DNA of 64,000 nt, from the NCBI GenBank assembly GCA_046327715.1, contig JAXLXY010000008.1:124001-188000 (forward strand). Reading direction: 5' to 3'. A program made the translations under genes and the position numbers. Below the pieces are notes generated by a model. It was given only the letters and a program-made list of their open reading frames with translations, did not search any database and was not told the DNA's origin. Below, piece after piece: positions 23,941 through 33,128 of the stretch (the stretch's first letter is position 1; each line of letters starts with the position of its first letter). Origin of the DNA: JADJOM01 sp046327715. GTDB taxonomy: Bacteria; Gemmatimonadota; Gemmatimonadetes; Gemmatimonadales; GWC2-71-9.

Positions 23941-25383
23941 ATGACCGCCACGCCTGAACTCACGCCCTGGATCCACGGCGCCGCGCTGCCCCGCGGCGGC
24001 CGCGCGCTCGCCACCGTGCTCGCGCCCTACACCGGCCAGCCGGCCGTGGCGGTGGCGGAGGCCACCGCCGCCGACCTCGACGCGGCGATCACCGCCGCCC
24101 AGGCCGGGTTCCACGCCATGCGCGCCCTGCCCCGACACGCCCGCCGCGACCTGCTGGTCCGCATCGCCGACGCGCTCAGCCGGGAGCGGCAGTCCCTCGG
24201 CGAGGAGCTCGCCGTCAGCTGCGGCAAGCCCATTGGTCAGGCGCTGGGCGAGGTGGACCGCGCGGTGCTGACCTTCTCCCTGGCCGCCGACGAGACCCGC
24301 CGCTTCGGCGGCGAGGTGGTACCGCTCGACGTGGACCCCCGCACCGTGGGCTACACCGGCACGGTGTACCGCTTCCCGGTGGGGCCGATCAGCGCGATCA
24401 CCCCGTTCAACTTCCCGCTCAACCTGCTGGCCCACAAAGTGGCGCCGGCCATCGCTGTCGGGTCGGCGCTGGTGGTGAAGCCGCCGCCGCAGTGCCCCCA
24501 GCTCGCCTTCCGGCTGGGCCGGATCCTGGCCGAATGCGGCCTGCCCGCCGGCGCGTACAACGTGCTCCACCTGCCCATCCCTGTGGCCGAGGGCCTCGCC
24601 ACCGACCCGCGCTTCGCCATGCTGACCTTCACCGGGAGTCCGGCGGTGGGCTGGCACCTGAAGAACGTGGCCGGCAAGAAGAAGGTGTGCCTCGAACTCG
24701 GCGGCAACGCCGCGGCCGTGGTGCACGAGGACGCCGGCGACCTCGACTGGGTGGCCCAGCGGCTGGCGCTCGGGGCGTTCGCCTACGCCGGCCAGGTCTG
24801 CATCAAGGTGCAGCGGGTCCTGGTGCACCAGCCGATCTACCAGGCCTTCGTGAGCCGCCTGGTCGCCGCCGCGGCCGCGCTCCCCTGCGGCGACCCGCTC
24901 GATCCGAAGACGGTGGTGGGGCCAATGATCGACGCCGGTGCCGCCGACCGGGTGCAGGCCTGGACCGACGAGGCGGTCCACGCGGGGGCGGAGGTCCTGC
25001 TCCAGCCCACCCGCCGTGGCAATGTCCTCACCCCGGGGCTCCTGGCTGGCGTCCCCCGGGATGCGAAGGTGTCGTGCAGGGAGGTCTTCGGGCCGGTCAC
25101 CATCATCGCCCCGTATCGCGACTGGCCCGAGGCGCTCGCGGCGGTGAACGATTCCGACTTCGGGCTGCAGGCCGGCGTGTTCACCCACGACGTCAACCGG
25201 ATCCACCAGGCCCTCCAGGGCCTTGAGGTCGGCGGCGTGATCGCCAACGACTTCCCCACGCTCCGGGTCGACAACTTCCCCTATGGCGGGGTCAAGGACA
25301 GCGGCTTCGGGCGCGAGGGGGTCCGCTACGCCATGGAGGAAATGAGCGAGCCGCGGATGCTGGTGATCAACACCACCCGGTAG
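23941..25383 (+). CDS. Aldehyde dehydrogenase (NAD(P)-dependent, lactaldehyde/SSADH-like)
   Basis: 480 aa, full length for the family. Active-site Cys287 in YAGQVCIKVQR and general base Glu252 in CLELGGNAA. The cofactor stretch ITPFNFPLNLLAHKVAPAIA with VVKPPPQCP and the C-terminal PYGGVKDSGFGREG are typical of the aldehyde dehydrogenase superfamily. It oxidises a small aldehyde to the acid. The divergent arrangement with the sugar importer suggests a role in sugar-derived aldehyde metabolism (for example lactaldehyde), but the substrate cannot be fixed. Convergent with the glycosidase gene, 4 bp apart. Confidence 0.9.
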   Translation: MTATPELTPWIHGAALPRGGRALATVLAPYTGQPAVAVAEATAADLDAAITAAQAGFHAMRALPRHARRDLLVRIADALSRERQSLGEELAVSCGKPIGQALGEVDRAVLTFSLAADETRRFGGEVVPLDVDPRTVGYTGTVYRFPVGPISAITPFNFPLNLLAHKVAPAIAVGSALVVKPPPQCPQLAFRLGRILAECGLPAGAYNVLHLPIPVAEGLATDPRFAMLTFTGSPAVGWHLKNVAGKKKVCLELGGNAAAVVHEDAGDLDWVAQRLALGAFAYAGQVCIKVQRVLVHQPIYQAFVSRLVAAAAALPCGDPLDPKTVVGPMIDAGAADRVQAWTDEAVHAGAEVLLQPTRRGNVLTPGLLAGVPRDAKVSCREVFGPVTIIAPYRDWPEALAAVNDSDFGLQAGVFTHDVNRIHQALQGLEVGGVIANDFPTLRVDNFPYGGVKDSGFGREGVRYAMEEMSEPRMLVINTTR

Positions 25384-25387
25384 TCGG

Positions 25388-28315
25388 TCAGTCGAGGAAC
25401 GTCACTTCGTCGAGTTCGCCCGCCTCGAACGCCGCGCGGCCGCCGCCCAGCGGCTCGTCGTTGAGCAGGAGCAGGCCCGCGGGCGCCTCCGGCGGCCGCG
25501 TGGCCACAACCCGGAGGCGGGGGCCGTGAGTCCGCTCCACCCGCAGCACCAGCTTGCCTGGCCGGCGGCGGAGCCGCAGGTCCAGGGTCGTGGCCCCGAC
25601 CCGTAGTCCGCGCAGCGCCATCTCCTGCCACTCCGGCGGCAGCCACGGCGCCACCCGCACCGCATGGGATAGCGCGTCGGGGGTCACGCCCCACAGCCCC
25701 TCCACCACGGGCGAGACCACCATCGCCGCCGACCAGGCCTGGTCAGGGCAGATGCCGGCCGCGCGACGCTCCGTGCCGTGCAGTACCTCGTCGAACGCCC
25801 CGCGCGCCCGTTCGTCCGCGAGCCCCGCGTTGGCCCGCAGGTGCGCCAGCGCGGCCACGCCCCGTCCCGCCCGCCACTCGGCCAGAGACACCCAGCCGGT
25901 ATAGAGCGGCCAGACCGCGCCCTGGTGATAGCCCGCCGGCTCGAAGAGGGAGTCGCTCGCCGCGATCATCCGCACCCCCCAGGGCGCGCTGAAGTCGGGG
26001 CTCGCCACTGCGGCGTACCACTCCGGCGCCTCCGCGGCGGGCACCGCGCCCAGCAGCAGCGGCACGGCGAGCATGGCGGTGCGATGCACCCGCGGCGTGC
26101 CGTCGGCCTCCAGGCCGAGCGCCCACCCGTCGGCCGTGCGGAAGCGGGCGTTGATGGCCGCGCGCGCCCGGGCGGCGCGCGCCTCGAGGTCGTCGGCAAA
26201 GGCGTCCTCGCCCCGGGCCCGGGCCACGGGCGCCAGCGCTTCCAGCGCCGCCAGCCAGCAGGCGGCGAGGTACAGGGTCACGTGCAGCCCGCCCAGCGGG
26301 CCGTGCTCGATCCACCCGTGGCCCACGCGATGATTCTCGATGAGGCCATCGCCATCCTGGTCGGTCTCGAGGCAGAACCGGAACGCGGCGCGCACTGCGG
26401 GCCACAGGCGCTCCAGGAACGGCAGGTCCGCGGACCAGGCGGCGTACCGCGCGGCGAGCAGCAGGAAGAGCGGCGTGCTGTCGGCGGCGTCGTAGTGGAC
26501 CAGCCCGCTCGTGGTGTACTCGTGCATGACCTTGCCGGAGACATCCTGGGTCCGGGCCAGGAATCGCAGGGTGTCCTTCGCGATCTCGCGGTCGCCCATC
26601 GCCAGCGTGGCGAAGGCGGTCCAGCAGGCATCCCTCCCGAAGTACCACCCGTAGCCGGGGCGGCCATCGCCCCAGCCCGGTCGGCTGGCCGCGTAGCCCG
26701 CGAGCAGGGAGCGCCCCACGCCAGGGGTCTCGGCCAGGAAGGCGTCCATCCGCACCTTGGCCCAACCGAACGCGCGATCGAGGGTCGCCTCGGGCGTCTC
26801 GAGGCGGGTGGTCCGCTCCTCGAGCCGGCGGGCGTGAAGGATCCGCTCCTGCCGGATGGCGCGAAGCTTCCGGCGCTCCAGCGAATCGAGCGCGCGGTCC
26901 ACCTCCGCGGCCTCGCTCCCGCCGGCGAAGACGAGGGCCAGCCGGCCCGCCCCCCGGGCCGTCACGCCGGCCCCGAGCCGGGCGTCGGTGCCCGTCACCT
27001 CCAGCTGCCCGGGACCGCCCCGGACCTCGAGGATGGGCGGCTCCTCGCTCAACCCCAGCCGGAGCCGGTGCGCCTCCGCGGCCAGCGTGACCAGCCGGGA
27101 AGTGCCGGCGGGGTACGGCCACATCCGCCGGAAGTCGGTGCGCCAGGACAGCGCCAGCGGGATCTCGAGGTCGGCCACCAGGCTGTAGAAGATCAGCCCG
27201 TGCTCGAGCGCCGTGGTCACCCGCTCGGTCAGCTCCACCTCTCCCGAGCGGAGGACCCGCACCACCTCGTCGGGCGCCACGCGGACCGACAGCACCTCCG
27301 GATCCCGCCCGTCCACCTGGAGCCGGACCTCCCGGAGCATCCGGTACGGGTGGCACCAGGCCTCCTCGAGCCCGCCCCGCTCGCGGCCCACCACCAGCGC
27401 GCGACGGCCGGCCAGTGTCCACGGCTCGTCGGTCCGTGCCGGGGCGTCGGTGGCGAGGGGAGAGGCGGATGGGGGCCACTCGTCCCAGACGGCGGGAAGG
27501 CTCCCGGAGCCCGCCCGCGGGACGCCCCCGGTCGCGACGACCGGCGGCGGGAGGTCGGGCGACGGGGAAAAGAGCTCGAGCTCGGCCGGCGGCTCCACCG
27601 CGGCACCGGGCCAGCCGGTCACCGCGGCCACCCGCGTGGCATGCGGGATCGCGTCGCCGGTGAGGGCGTTCGCGAGCATGGCGCGCAGCTGACGGGCAAG
27701 CAACGGATCGGGCGCGGCCAGCGACGCGTAGGCGCCGATGCAGAGCACCCCGCCCTCGTCCACCACCTGCTCCCAGGCGGTGGCGCGCTCGGCGTTGAGG
27801 TGAATGAACGAGCGCTCCACCGCCACCACCCGCCCCCGCGCGGGACGGGCACGGCGGTAGCTCACGGCGGTGTAGCCCTCCCCCTCGCTCGGCGCCCAGG
27901 TGAAGGCGCCCTGGTGCAGGCCGGCGAAGAGGGGATGCGGGCCGAAGGCGGCGTGCCCTCTGAGGTGCGGAAAGGCCAGGAAGGAGCGGTACTCATCGAG
28001 CCAGAATTCGTCGTCGGCGTGGCGCCACCGGGCCTCACGCCGTTCGTCGGGCGGCGCGGGCTCGAGGCCGAGCCGGGCCGGCAGCCGCGCGGCGTCGAGG
28101 GTGCACAGCAGCCGGCCCCCGGCACGCAGCCAGCGCGGCAGGTCGGGACGGGTCCCGGGGAGGACCGCGTGCACCCACAGCAGGTCCACCGGCTGGAGGT
28201 CCACGGCTCCCAGGTCGGCGTGCACCTCCAGCGCGATGCCGTCCAGGCCGCCCAGCCACTCCGCCGCCGCCCGCCCTTCGCCTCCCGCGCTCACCAGGGC
28301 GATCCGTCTTACCAC
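25388..28315 (-). CDS. Large glycoside hydrolase with six-hairpin catalytic domain (debranching-enzyme-like)
   Basis: 975 aa. Residues 1-230 form an alpha/beta domain (IALVSAGGEGRAAAEWLGG, LLWVHAVLPGT) that resembles a glutamine-amidotransferase-like fold. The middle is beta-rich. The C-terminal half is an (alpha/alpha)6 barrel: GYGWYFGRDACWTAF, ETDQDGDGLIENH (EF-hand-like), HVTLYLAACWLAALEAL and GYHQGAVWPLYTGWVSLAEW, as in amylo-alpha-1,6-glucosidase and GH15/GH63-like enzymes. GTG at 28315 overlaps the upstream glycosidase by 7 bp. No signal peptide, so it is cytoplasmic and probably acts on imported oligosaccharide. Exact linkage and family are not assigned. Confidence 0.72.
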   Translation of the reverse strand: MVRRIALVSAGGEGRAAAEWLGGLDGIALEVHADLGAVDLQPVDLLWVHAVLPGTRPDLPRWLRAGGRLLCTLDAARLPARLGLEPAPPDERREARWRHADDEFWLDEYRSFLAFPHLRGHAAFGPHPLFAGLHQGAFTWAPSEGEGYTAVSYRRARPARGRVVAVERSFIHLNAERATAWEQVVDEGGVLCIGAYASLAAPDPLLARQLRAMLANALTGDAIPHATRVAAVTGWPGAAVEPPAELELFSPSPDLPPPVVATGGVPRAGSGSLPAVWDEWPPSASPLATDAPARTDEPWTLAGRRALVVGRERGGLEEAWCHPYRMLREVRLQVDGRDPEVLSVRVAPDEVVRVLRSGEVELTERVTTALEHGLIFYSLVADLEIPLALSWRTDFRRMWPYPAGTSRLVTLAAEAHRLRLGLSEEPPILEVRGGPGQLEVTGTDARLGAGVTARGAGRLALVFAGGSEAAEVDRALDSLERRKLRAIRQERILHARRLEERTTRLETPEATLDRAFGWAKVRMDAFLAETPGVGRSLLAGYAASRPGWGDGRPGYGWYFGRDACWTAFATLAMGDREIAKDTLRFLARTQDVSGKVMHEYTTSGLVHYDAADSTPLFLLLAARYAAWSADLPFLERLWPAVRAAFRFCLETDQDGDGLIENHRVGHGWIEHGPLGGLHVTLYLAACWLAALEALAPVARARGEDAFADDLEARAARARAAINARFRTADGWALGLEADGTPRVHRTAMLAVPLLLGAVPAAEAPEWYAAVASPDFSAPWGVRMIAASDSLFEPAGYHQGAVWPLYTGWVSLAEWRAGRGVAALAHLRANAGLADERARGAFDEVLHGTERRAAGICPDQAWSAAMVVSPVVEGLWGVTPDALSHAVRVAPWLPPEWQEMALRGLRVGATTLDLRLRRRPGKLVLRVERTHGPRLRVVATRPPEAPAGLLLLNDEPLGGGRAAFEAGELDEVTFLD

Positions 28316-30513
28316 CGCACCTCCAGCGCGCGCCCCACCCGGCCCTGCCCCGCCCGGCGCCCGTCCACCCGCACCTCGAACCGCCCCTCCTGCACCACCA
28401 CGTCGACCGTGTGCCCCGCGATCATCGCCCCGCGCAGCTCGGTGCGGCCGCCGAAGGGAAGCGGATCCACGAGCACCCCTTCCCCGCCCCACGGCAGCAG
28501 CCCGGCCACGTGCCGGGCCAGCAGGTCGTTCACCCAGGAGTGCTGGTAGTCATCAATGCCGCGGTACACGCTGCCGCGGCCCGTGACCGGATGGTAGTGC
28601 TCAAAGGCGTTGGGCCGCGCCGGGTCGCCCCCGAAACTCATCATCCGCACGAACTGCCGCAGCAGGTGCACCAGCTGCGGCGCCCATGACGGGCGGTGCA
28701 GCCGAACCACCCGCGCCAGCGCGTCGATCAGGTGACTGTTGGTCATGGGCCAGACCCGCCCGTTCCACGGGCAGACGTGGCGCTTTCCCTTCCATTCCGC
28801 GTCGGGGCTGTAGCGCGGGTCGTCCACGCTCGAGCTGGGCACCGGGAAGGGGGTCCAGAACTCGGCGGGGTGGAAGAGGTGTGTCCCCAGGCCCTCGAGG
28901 TGGGCCGGCCCGGCGAGGTCGGTCAGGTAGGGATAGAAGCAGACGGCGGCCTTCACCCGTGTGCGCTCACCCGTGGCGGGATCGACATCCGAGAACATCC
29001 CGAGGGCCGGATCCCACATCCGCTCGCGGATGGCCCCCGCGGTCCGCGCGGCACGGGCGGCCCACTCGGCGCGCGCCGCAGGGTCGGGCGCGTGCACCGC
29101 CAGCAGGGCGAACAGCCGCCAGGCGTAGCAGGTGACGTCGATGCCCTTGAGCCGGAGGCGGTTCTCCCAGCAGTAGCGGTCGGCGTCGGGATCCACGGCC
29201 TCGTAGCGCGACATGTACTCCTGCCCGGTCTCGTACTGGTCCACCACGTCGATCATCCCGCTTTGCTCGGGATCGCGGGTGCGGACCAGCCACTCCCCGT
29301 AGGCCGCCAGGGCCGGCACGACCGACGCGAGCCACGCGGGGTCGGGGTGGGAATCGAGCAGGTCGTCGATCGCTCCCCCCCAGTCAGCGTGGTAGAAGTC
29401 GGGCTGGACAAGGTGATTGAGGTAGACCCGGCCGGGCATGGAGCCGTCGGGACGCAGGCGGTCGAGGAAGGTGTGTGCCACTCCCTGCGCCCAGGCGGGG
29501 GAGGCGGCCCAGCGCAGCTCCCGGATGTGGCACATGGTGGAGTAGCTGATCGGCTGGTGGAAATAGCCGATGCCCTCACACACCGTGTCATGCCGGTACT
29601 GCCCGAGGCCCGCGGGCACCCGGTTGAGCCGGAGGCCGTACCACCGGTACCACCAGTATCGGTTGAAGTGCTCGTCGGTGGAGCGGAACCGCGGGACCCC
29701 GCCCGCGAACGCCTTCCACGCGCGGACCGCCCGGCCGCTCGGCGCGCCGCGGCCCAGGGCCGTGGCGGGAGCCGGGGCGGGCGCCACCTCGACCTGTACC
29801 GTCGCCACGAAGCGGGCGCTGGCATGCCGCCGCACCACCAGCCGGCGGCACAGCCCAATGTAGACCAGGCCACGGCGGTCGATCCCCTCGAGCCGGATCT
29901 CGTCCCGCAGGCCGCCCCCGGCGGGCCACCGGTCGTAGAACGGGGTCAGGGCAAAGTCCGGCCGGGGACCCGAAGCCTCGGACCGGTACGCCGCCCGGAC
30001 GGCCGCCCGGGGACCGAGGTCGTACTGCAATCCCACCTCGACCCCCTGCGCCTTCCGGTCCTCGAGCCGGCGCCGCAGGCGGAGCCCGTCGCCCGCCGGC
30101 TCCACGCCGTCGTCCGGTACCGACTCGCCCGCCACCGCGGTCCACTGTACCACGAACAGCTCCCAGCTCCGCCCCGACCGGTTCTCCAGGTGCCACTCGG
30201 AGGCCAGCACCCGCTCCCCCGGGGCGGAGCGCACCTCCCGCGCGTGCAGGCCGGGCGCCAGCAGGTAGTCGAGCGCCAGGTGCGCGGGGGTCCAGTGGGT
30301 GGCGTCGGCGCGCGCCGGCAGCGCCTCCCCGGCGGGGGTCACGAAGCTCACCGCGAACAGCGGCCCCACCGGGTACTGCAGCAGGTGGGCCTCGTCCCAG
30401 AACCCCGGGGTGTCGTGCCACGCCGGAAAGGGGGGCGCCCACACGAGCCCGTCGCCCGCGCCGAGGTACCACTTGTCGGGACGGGAGAGGAGGACCAGCG
30501 GATCGGTGCGCAT
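28309..30513 (-). CDS. MGH1/GH63-like glycoside hydrolase
   Basis: 734 aa. The N-terminal half is a beta-sandwich (PDKWYLGAGDGLVWAPPFPAWHD start). The C-terminal half has (alpha/alpha)6 features FYHADWGGAIDDLLDSHPDPAW, RYCWENRLRLKGIDVTCYAWRLFALL, WNGRVWPMTNSHLIDALARV and YQHSWVNDLLARHVAGLLPW, which resemble mannosylglycerate-hydrolase and GH63 proteins; WNGRVWPMTNS and HSWVNDLL are the recognisable family stretches. No signal peptide. ATG at 30513 is chosen over a longer TTG reading from 30552. Overlap with the next glycosidase gene implies a two-enzyme operon for breaking down an imported sugar. Substrate unknown. Confidence 0.7.
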   Translation of the reverse strand: MRTDPLVLLSRPDKWYLGAGDGLVWAPPFPAWHDTPGFWDEAHLLQYPVGPLFAVSFVTPAGEALPARADATHWTPAHLALDYLLAPGLHAREVRSAPGERVLASEWHLENRSGRSWELFVVQWTAVAGESVPDDGVEPAGDGLRLRRRLEDRKAQGVEVGLQYDLGPRAAVRAAYRSEASGPRPDFALTPFYDRWPAGGGLRDEIRLEGIDRRGLVYIGLCRRLVVRRHASARFVATVQVEVAPAPAPATALGRGAPSGRAVRAWKAFAGGVPRFRSTDEHFNRYWWYRWYGLRLNRVPAGLGQYRHDTVCEGIGYFHQPISYSTMCHIRELRWAASPAWAQGVAHTFLDRLRPDGSMPGRVYLNHLVQPDFYHADWGGAIDDLLDSHPDPAWLASVVPALAAYGEWLVRTRDPEQSGMIDVVDQYETGQEYMSRYEAVDPDADRYCWENRLRLKGIDVTCYAWRLFALLAVHAPDPAARAEWAARAARTAGAIRERMWDPALGMFSDVDPATGERTRVKAAVCFYPYLTDLAGPAHLEGLGTHLFHPAEFWTPFPVPSSSVDDPRYSPDAEWKGKRHVCPWNGRVWPMTNSHLIDALARVVRLHRPSWAPQLVHLLRQFVRMMSFGGDPARPNAFEHYHPVTGRGSVYRGIDDYQHSWVNDLLARHVAGLLPWGGEGVLVDPLPFGGRTELRGAMIAGHTVDVVVQEGRFEVRVDGRRAGQGRVGRALEVRW

Positions 30514-30531
30514 GACGGGGGGAAAAAGGCA

Positions 30532-30577
30532 GCGGACCGCCGACCGAGTCAACTCCAGCGCCCGGCCGGCGGTCCGC
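30532..30577 (-). terminator. Terminator after the peroxiredoxin gene
   Basis: 11-bp inverted repeat GCGGACCGCCG / CGGCGGTCCGC with a 24-base loop. On the minus strand it is followed by TGCCTTTTTC. It lies between the peroxiredoxin stop (30596) and the glycosidase start (30513). Confidence 0.6.
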
Positions 30578-30595
30578 CATGGGGTCCCGCGGGAT

Positions 30596-31054
30596 TCAGC
30601 CCAGCTTGCGCAGCTCGGCCAGCAGTTCGGCGTTCTCCCGCCGCGTGCCCGGCGTGGTCTCGGCGAAGGTCCACCGGACCGTGCCCGTCCGGTCGATGAT
30701 CACGTAGGCGCGGTTGGAGAAGAACTTGTCCTCGAGCAGGGTGCCGTAGGCGCGGCTCACCTCGCGCTTGAAGTCGCTGAGCAGCTCCACGCCGAGCCGC
30801 TCCTTGGCCTTGAACTCCTTGAGCGTGGGCACCGAGTCCACGCTGATCGGCAGGACCACCGTGCCCGCCGTCTGGAACTGCGCGTAGTCCTCGGTGAACG
30901 CGCAGACCTCCTTGGTGCACACGCCGGTGAAGGCGAGCGGGAAGAAGGCCAGCAGCACGTGCTTGCCGCGCAGGGCGGAGAGGGTCACGTTCTCGCCGCT
31001 GGTGGAGGCGAGGGTGAAGTCGGGGGCGGGGCTCCCCACGGCGGGCATCGGCAT
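30596..31054 (-). CDS. Peroxiredoxin (AhpE/Bcp-like)
   Basis: 152 aa. Thioredoxin-fold peroxidase: VGSPAPDFTLASTSGENVTLSALRGKHVLLAFFPLAFTGVC contains the N-terminal strand and the peroxidatic Cys in the segment TGVCTKEVCAF. A second Cys four residues later gives a CxxxC pattern as in some Bcp/PrxQ enzymes. The C-terminal half keeps DRTGTVRWTF. It reduces hydrogen peroxide and organic peroxides in the cytoplasm. Its neighbour in the same direction is superoxide dismutase (86 bp gap), which is a sensible pairing because the dismutase makes peroxide. ATG at 31054 is chosen; an ATG two codons later is possible. Confidence 0.9.
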   Translation of the reverse strand: MPMPAVGSPAPDFTLASTSGENVTLSALRGKHVLLAFFPLAFTGVCTKEVCAFTEDYAQFQTAGTVVLPISVDSVPTLKEFKAKERLGVELLSDFKREVSRAYGTLLEDKFFSNRAYVIIDRTGTVRWTFAETTPGTRRENAELLAELRKLG

Positions 31055-31140
31055 CGGGTCAGTCCTTGCGCAAGTCCGGCGCGCCCCGTGGGGCGCGCCA
31101 CCAGCCGCGCGCGCGAAGGCGCACACGGTCCCTGCCCGGC

Positions 31141-31884
31141 TCAGCGGCCGAAGCGCTTCCCGACTTCCGTCCAGTTGACCACGTGCCACCAGGCGCCCAC
31201 GTAGTCGGGCCGGCGGTTCTGGTACTTGAGGTAGTAGGCGTGCTCCCACACGTCACAGCCGAGCAGGGGCACCTTCCCCTCCATGACCGGGCTGTCCTGG
31301 TTCGCCGTGCTGAAGACCTCGAGCGTGCCGTCCGCCTTGCGCGCCAGCCAGGCCCACCCGCTGCCGAAGCGGGTGGTGCACGCCTTGGTGAAGGCCTCCT
31401 TGAACTTGTCGAAGCCCCCGAAGGTCCTGGTGATGGCCTCTGCCAGCGCCCCGGCAGGCTCCTTGGCGCCGCCCGGCGCCATGAGTTCCCAGAACAGGGT
31501 GTGATTGTGGTGCCCGCCCCCGTTGTTCCGGACCGCGGTCCGGATTCCCTCCGGCACCGCGTCGAGGTTCGCGATCAGGGCGTCGAGGCTCTTGGCCTGC
31601 AGCTCCGGATGTCCCTCGAGGGCGGCGTTCAGGTTGGTGACGTAGGCGGCGTGGTGCTTGTCGTGGTGGATCCGCATCGTCTGTTCGTCGATGTGCGGTT
31701 CCAGCGCGGTGTAGTCATAGGGCAGCGGCGGCAGCGTGTGCGCCATGGGAGTGTCCTTGCGAGGGAAGAACTGGGACCGGGCCAGCGCGCCCGGCGTGGG
31801 GATCAGGAACAGGGCCCCGACCGCACTCGCGGTCTCGAGGAAGCGCCTGCGCTCCGGATCATGAAGAGAATCACCGGTACTCAT
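31141..31884 (-). CDS. sodA: Manganese/iron superoxide dismutase with optional Tat signal
   Basis: 247 aa from ATG 31884, or 201 aa from the in-frame ATG at 31746. The enzyme core has metal ligands at core residues His27, His82, Asp165 and His169 (HHDKHHAAY, HHNHTLFW, DVWEHAYYL) and the Mn-type NQDSP. The first 46 residues (DPERRRFLETASAVGALFL, then an ALA cleavage pattern) are a convincing twin-arginine signal. The inner ATG has an AAGGA ribosome site 8 bases upstream, whereas the outer ATG has none. This suggests both an exported and a cytosolic form. It detoxifies superoxide; the peroxiredoxin downstream would clear the peroxide. Confidence 0.92.
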   Translation of the reverse strand: MSTGDSLHDPERRRFLETASAVGALFLIPTPGALARSQFFPRKDTPMAHTLPPLPYDYTALEPHIDEQTMRIHHDKHHAAYVTNLNAALEGHPELQAKSLDALIANLDAVPEGIRTAVRNNGGGHHNHTLFWELMAPGGAKEPAGALAEAITRTFGGFDKFKEAFTKACTTRFGSGWAWLARKADGTLEVFSTANQDSPVMEGKVPLLGCDVWEHAYYLKYQNRRPDYVGAWWHVVNWTEVGKRFGR

Positions 31885-31916
31885 GTCGCCAAATATCCAC
31901 GGGCCACGGATCGGGG

Positions 31917-33002
31917 TCAACGCGTGACCGCCGGACCTTGCACACGCCCGAACGCCCCCGCGGCCAGCAGGACCGTCACCGCGGAGTACAACGCCTCCGC
32001 GGAGAGGCCGCCCGCCAACGCCGGCGCGAGCGCGGCGGCGGCGGCCAGTGCCATGGCCCCGATGAGCCCCTGCCCTGCACCGCTCAACCGTCGACCACCG
32101 GCAACCAGCCAGTCGAGGCCGCGCAGCGCCGTCGCAAGGCCCAGAACCACCAGCCCACACCAGCCCGCCGTCGGGTCGCCGGAGAGGAGGCCGATGGTCG
32201 AGAGCGCCACCAGCGCCAGGTCGTCCCGGCGCCGGGCCGCGGCGACTGCCGCCGTCAGCACCACCACCGGGTACGCCACCGGCTGCCAGTGCACCAGCCC
32301 ACCGGGCAGCGCCACCGCCACCACCCGGACCAGGAGCAGCCCACCGAGAATCGGGGTCAGCGGCCCGCGTCCCATCATATGGAAGGGGGCGAGCCCGAGC
32401 AGCACCGCCGCCACGACCAGCAGGGCGCCCGCCATGCCGATCTCGAAGGCGGCGCTGTAGGGCGCCTCGTGAAGCAGCGAGAGGGAGAGCGGCATCGGGC
32501 CGGCCACGCGGGCCATCAGGTACCAGCACGCCCCGAGCAGCAGCAGGACCGGCAGGAGCACGATCGGCCACCGGCCGGGGCGGGACCAGCGCCACCCGCT
32601 CGCCGCGGACACGAGGACAGCGGGCAGGAAGAGGTGCAAGTGGGTCGCCAGGCCGGCGATGCCGGCCCCGACCAGGTGAATCATGAACGCCGGCGCATCG
32701 ATATCGGCCGCCGGCCGCGACGTGGCGGGCCCATCGGCCAGGACCGGCCGGGATCGCCACACGAGCACGGCCCCGATCGCCAGGAGGGCGAGGGTGACGA
32801 CCTGGAACGACCGCGCCAGCGCACTGAATGGAAGGCCGCCCGCCGTGGCCACGCGGAGGCCCGCGAAGGCGAGCGCGATGATCACCAGGCCGGCCATGAC
32901 GCGTCCCGCCGAACGGCGCGAGCCGGCGGTGAGCGCCACGAGCGCGCCGAGGACAACGGGCAGCGCATCCCAGTGGAAGAGCGGGCTGGTCATGGCCGGC
33001 AA
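31917..33002 (-). CDS. Hypothetical polytopic membrane protein
   Basis: 361 aa with about 10-11 hydrophobic segments and Arg-rich cytoplasmic turns; no recognisable domain. The order of helices (WDALPVVLGALVALTAG, VMAGLVIIALAFAGL, and so on) and a pair of His-containing stretches (HLVGAGIAGLATHLHLFLPAV) are the only notable marks. The second of these might bind a metal or heme, but this is speculation. It starts 127 bp before the divergent lytic transglycosylase gene and ends 32 bp before the superoxide dismutase start, same direction. ATG 33002 or 32993 are both possible. No function proposed. Confidence 0.7.
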   Translation of the reverse strand: MPAMTSPLFHWDALPVVLGALVALTAGSRRSAGRVMAGLVIIALAFAGLRVATAGGLPFSALARSFQVVTLALLAIGAVLVWRSRPVLADGPATSRPAADIDAPAFMIHLVGAGIAGLATHLHLFLPAVLVSAASGWRWSRPGRWPIVLLPVLLLLGACWYLMARVAGPMPLSLSLLHEAPYSAAFEIGMAGALLVVAAVLLGLAPFHMMGRGPLTPILGGLLLVRVVAVALPGGLVHWQPVAYPVVVLTAAVAAARRRDDLALVALSTIGLLSGDPTAGWCGLVVLGLATALRGLDWLVAGGRRLSGAGQGLIGAMALAAAAALAPALAGGLSAEALYSAVTVLLAAGAFGRVQGPAVTR

Positions 33003-33128
33003 AGATAGACGGGACCGGGGGCGCCTGCCGGTGGTGCGCGGCGCCGGATCGCCCTATGTTCGGTACGTCCGCACTGGCATGGCTCCTGCGCTCACGGATT
33101 CCGGCTTCCCTCGACTGGGTGACTTCCG

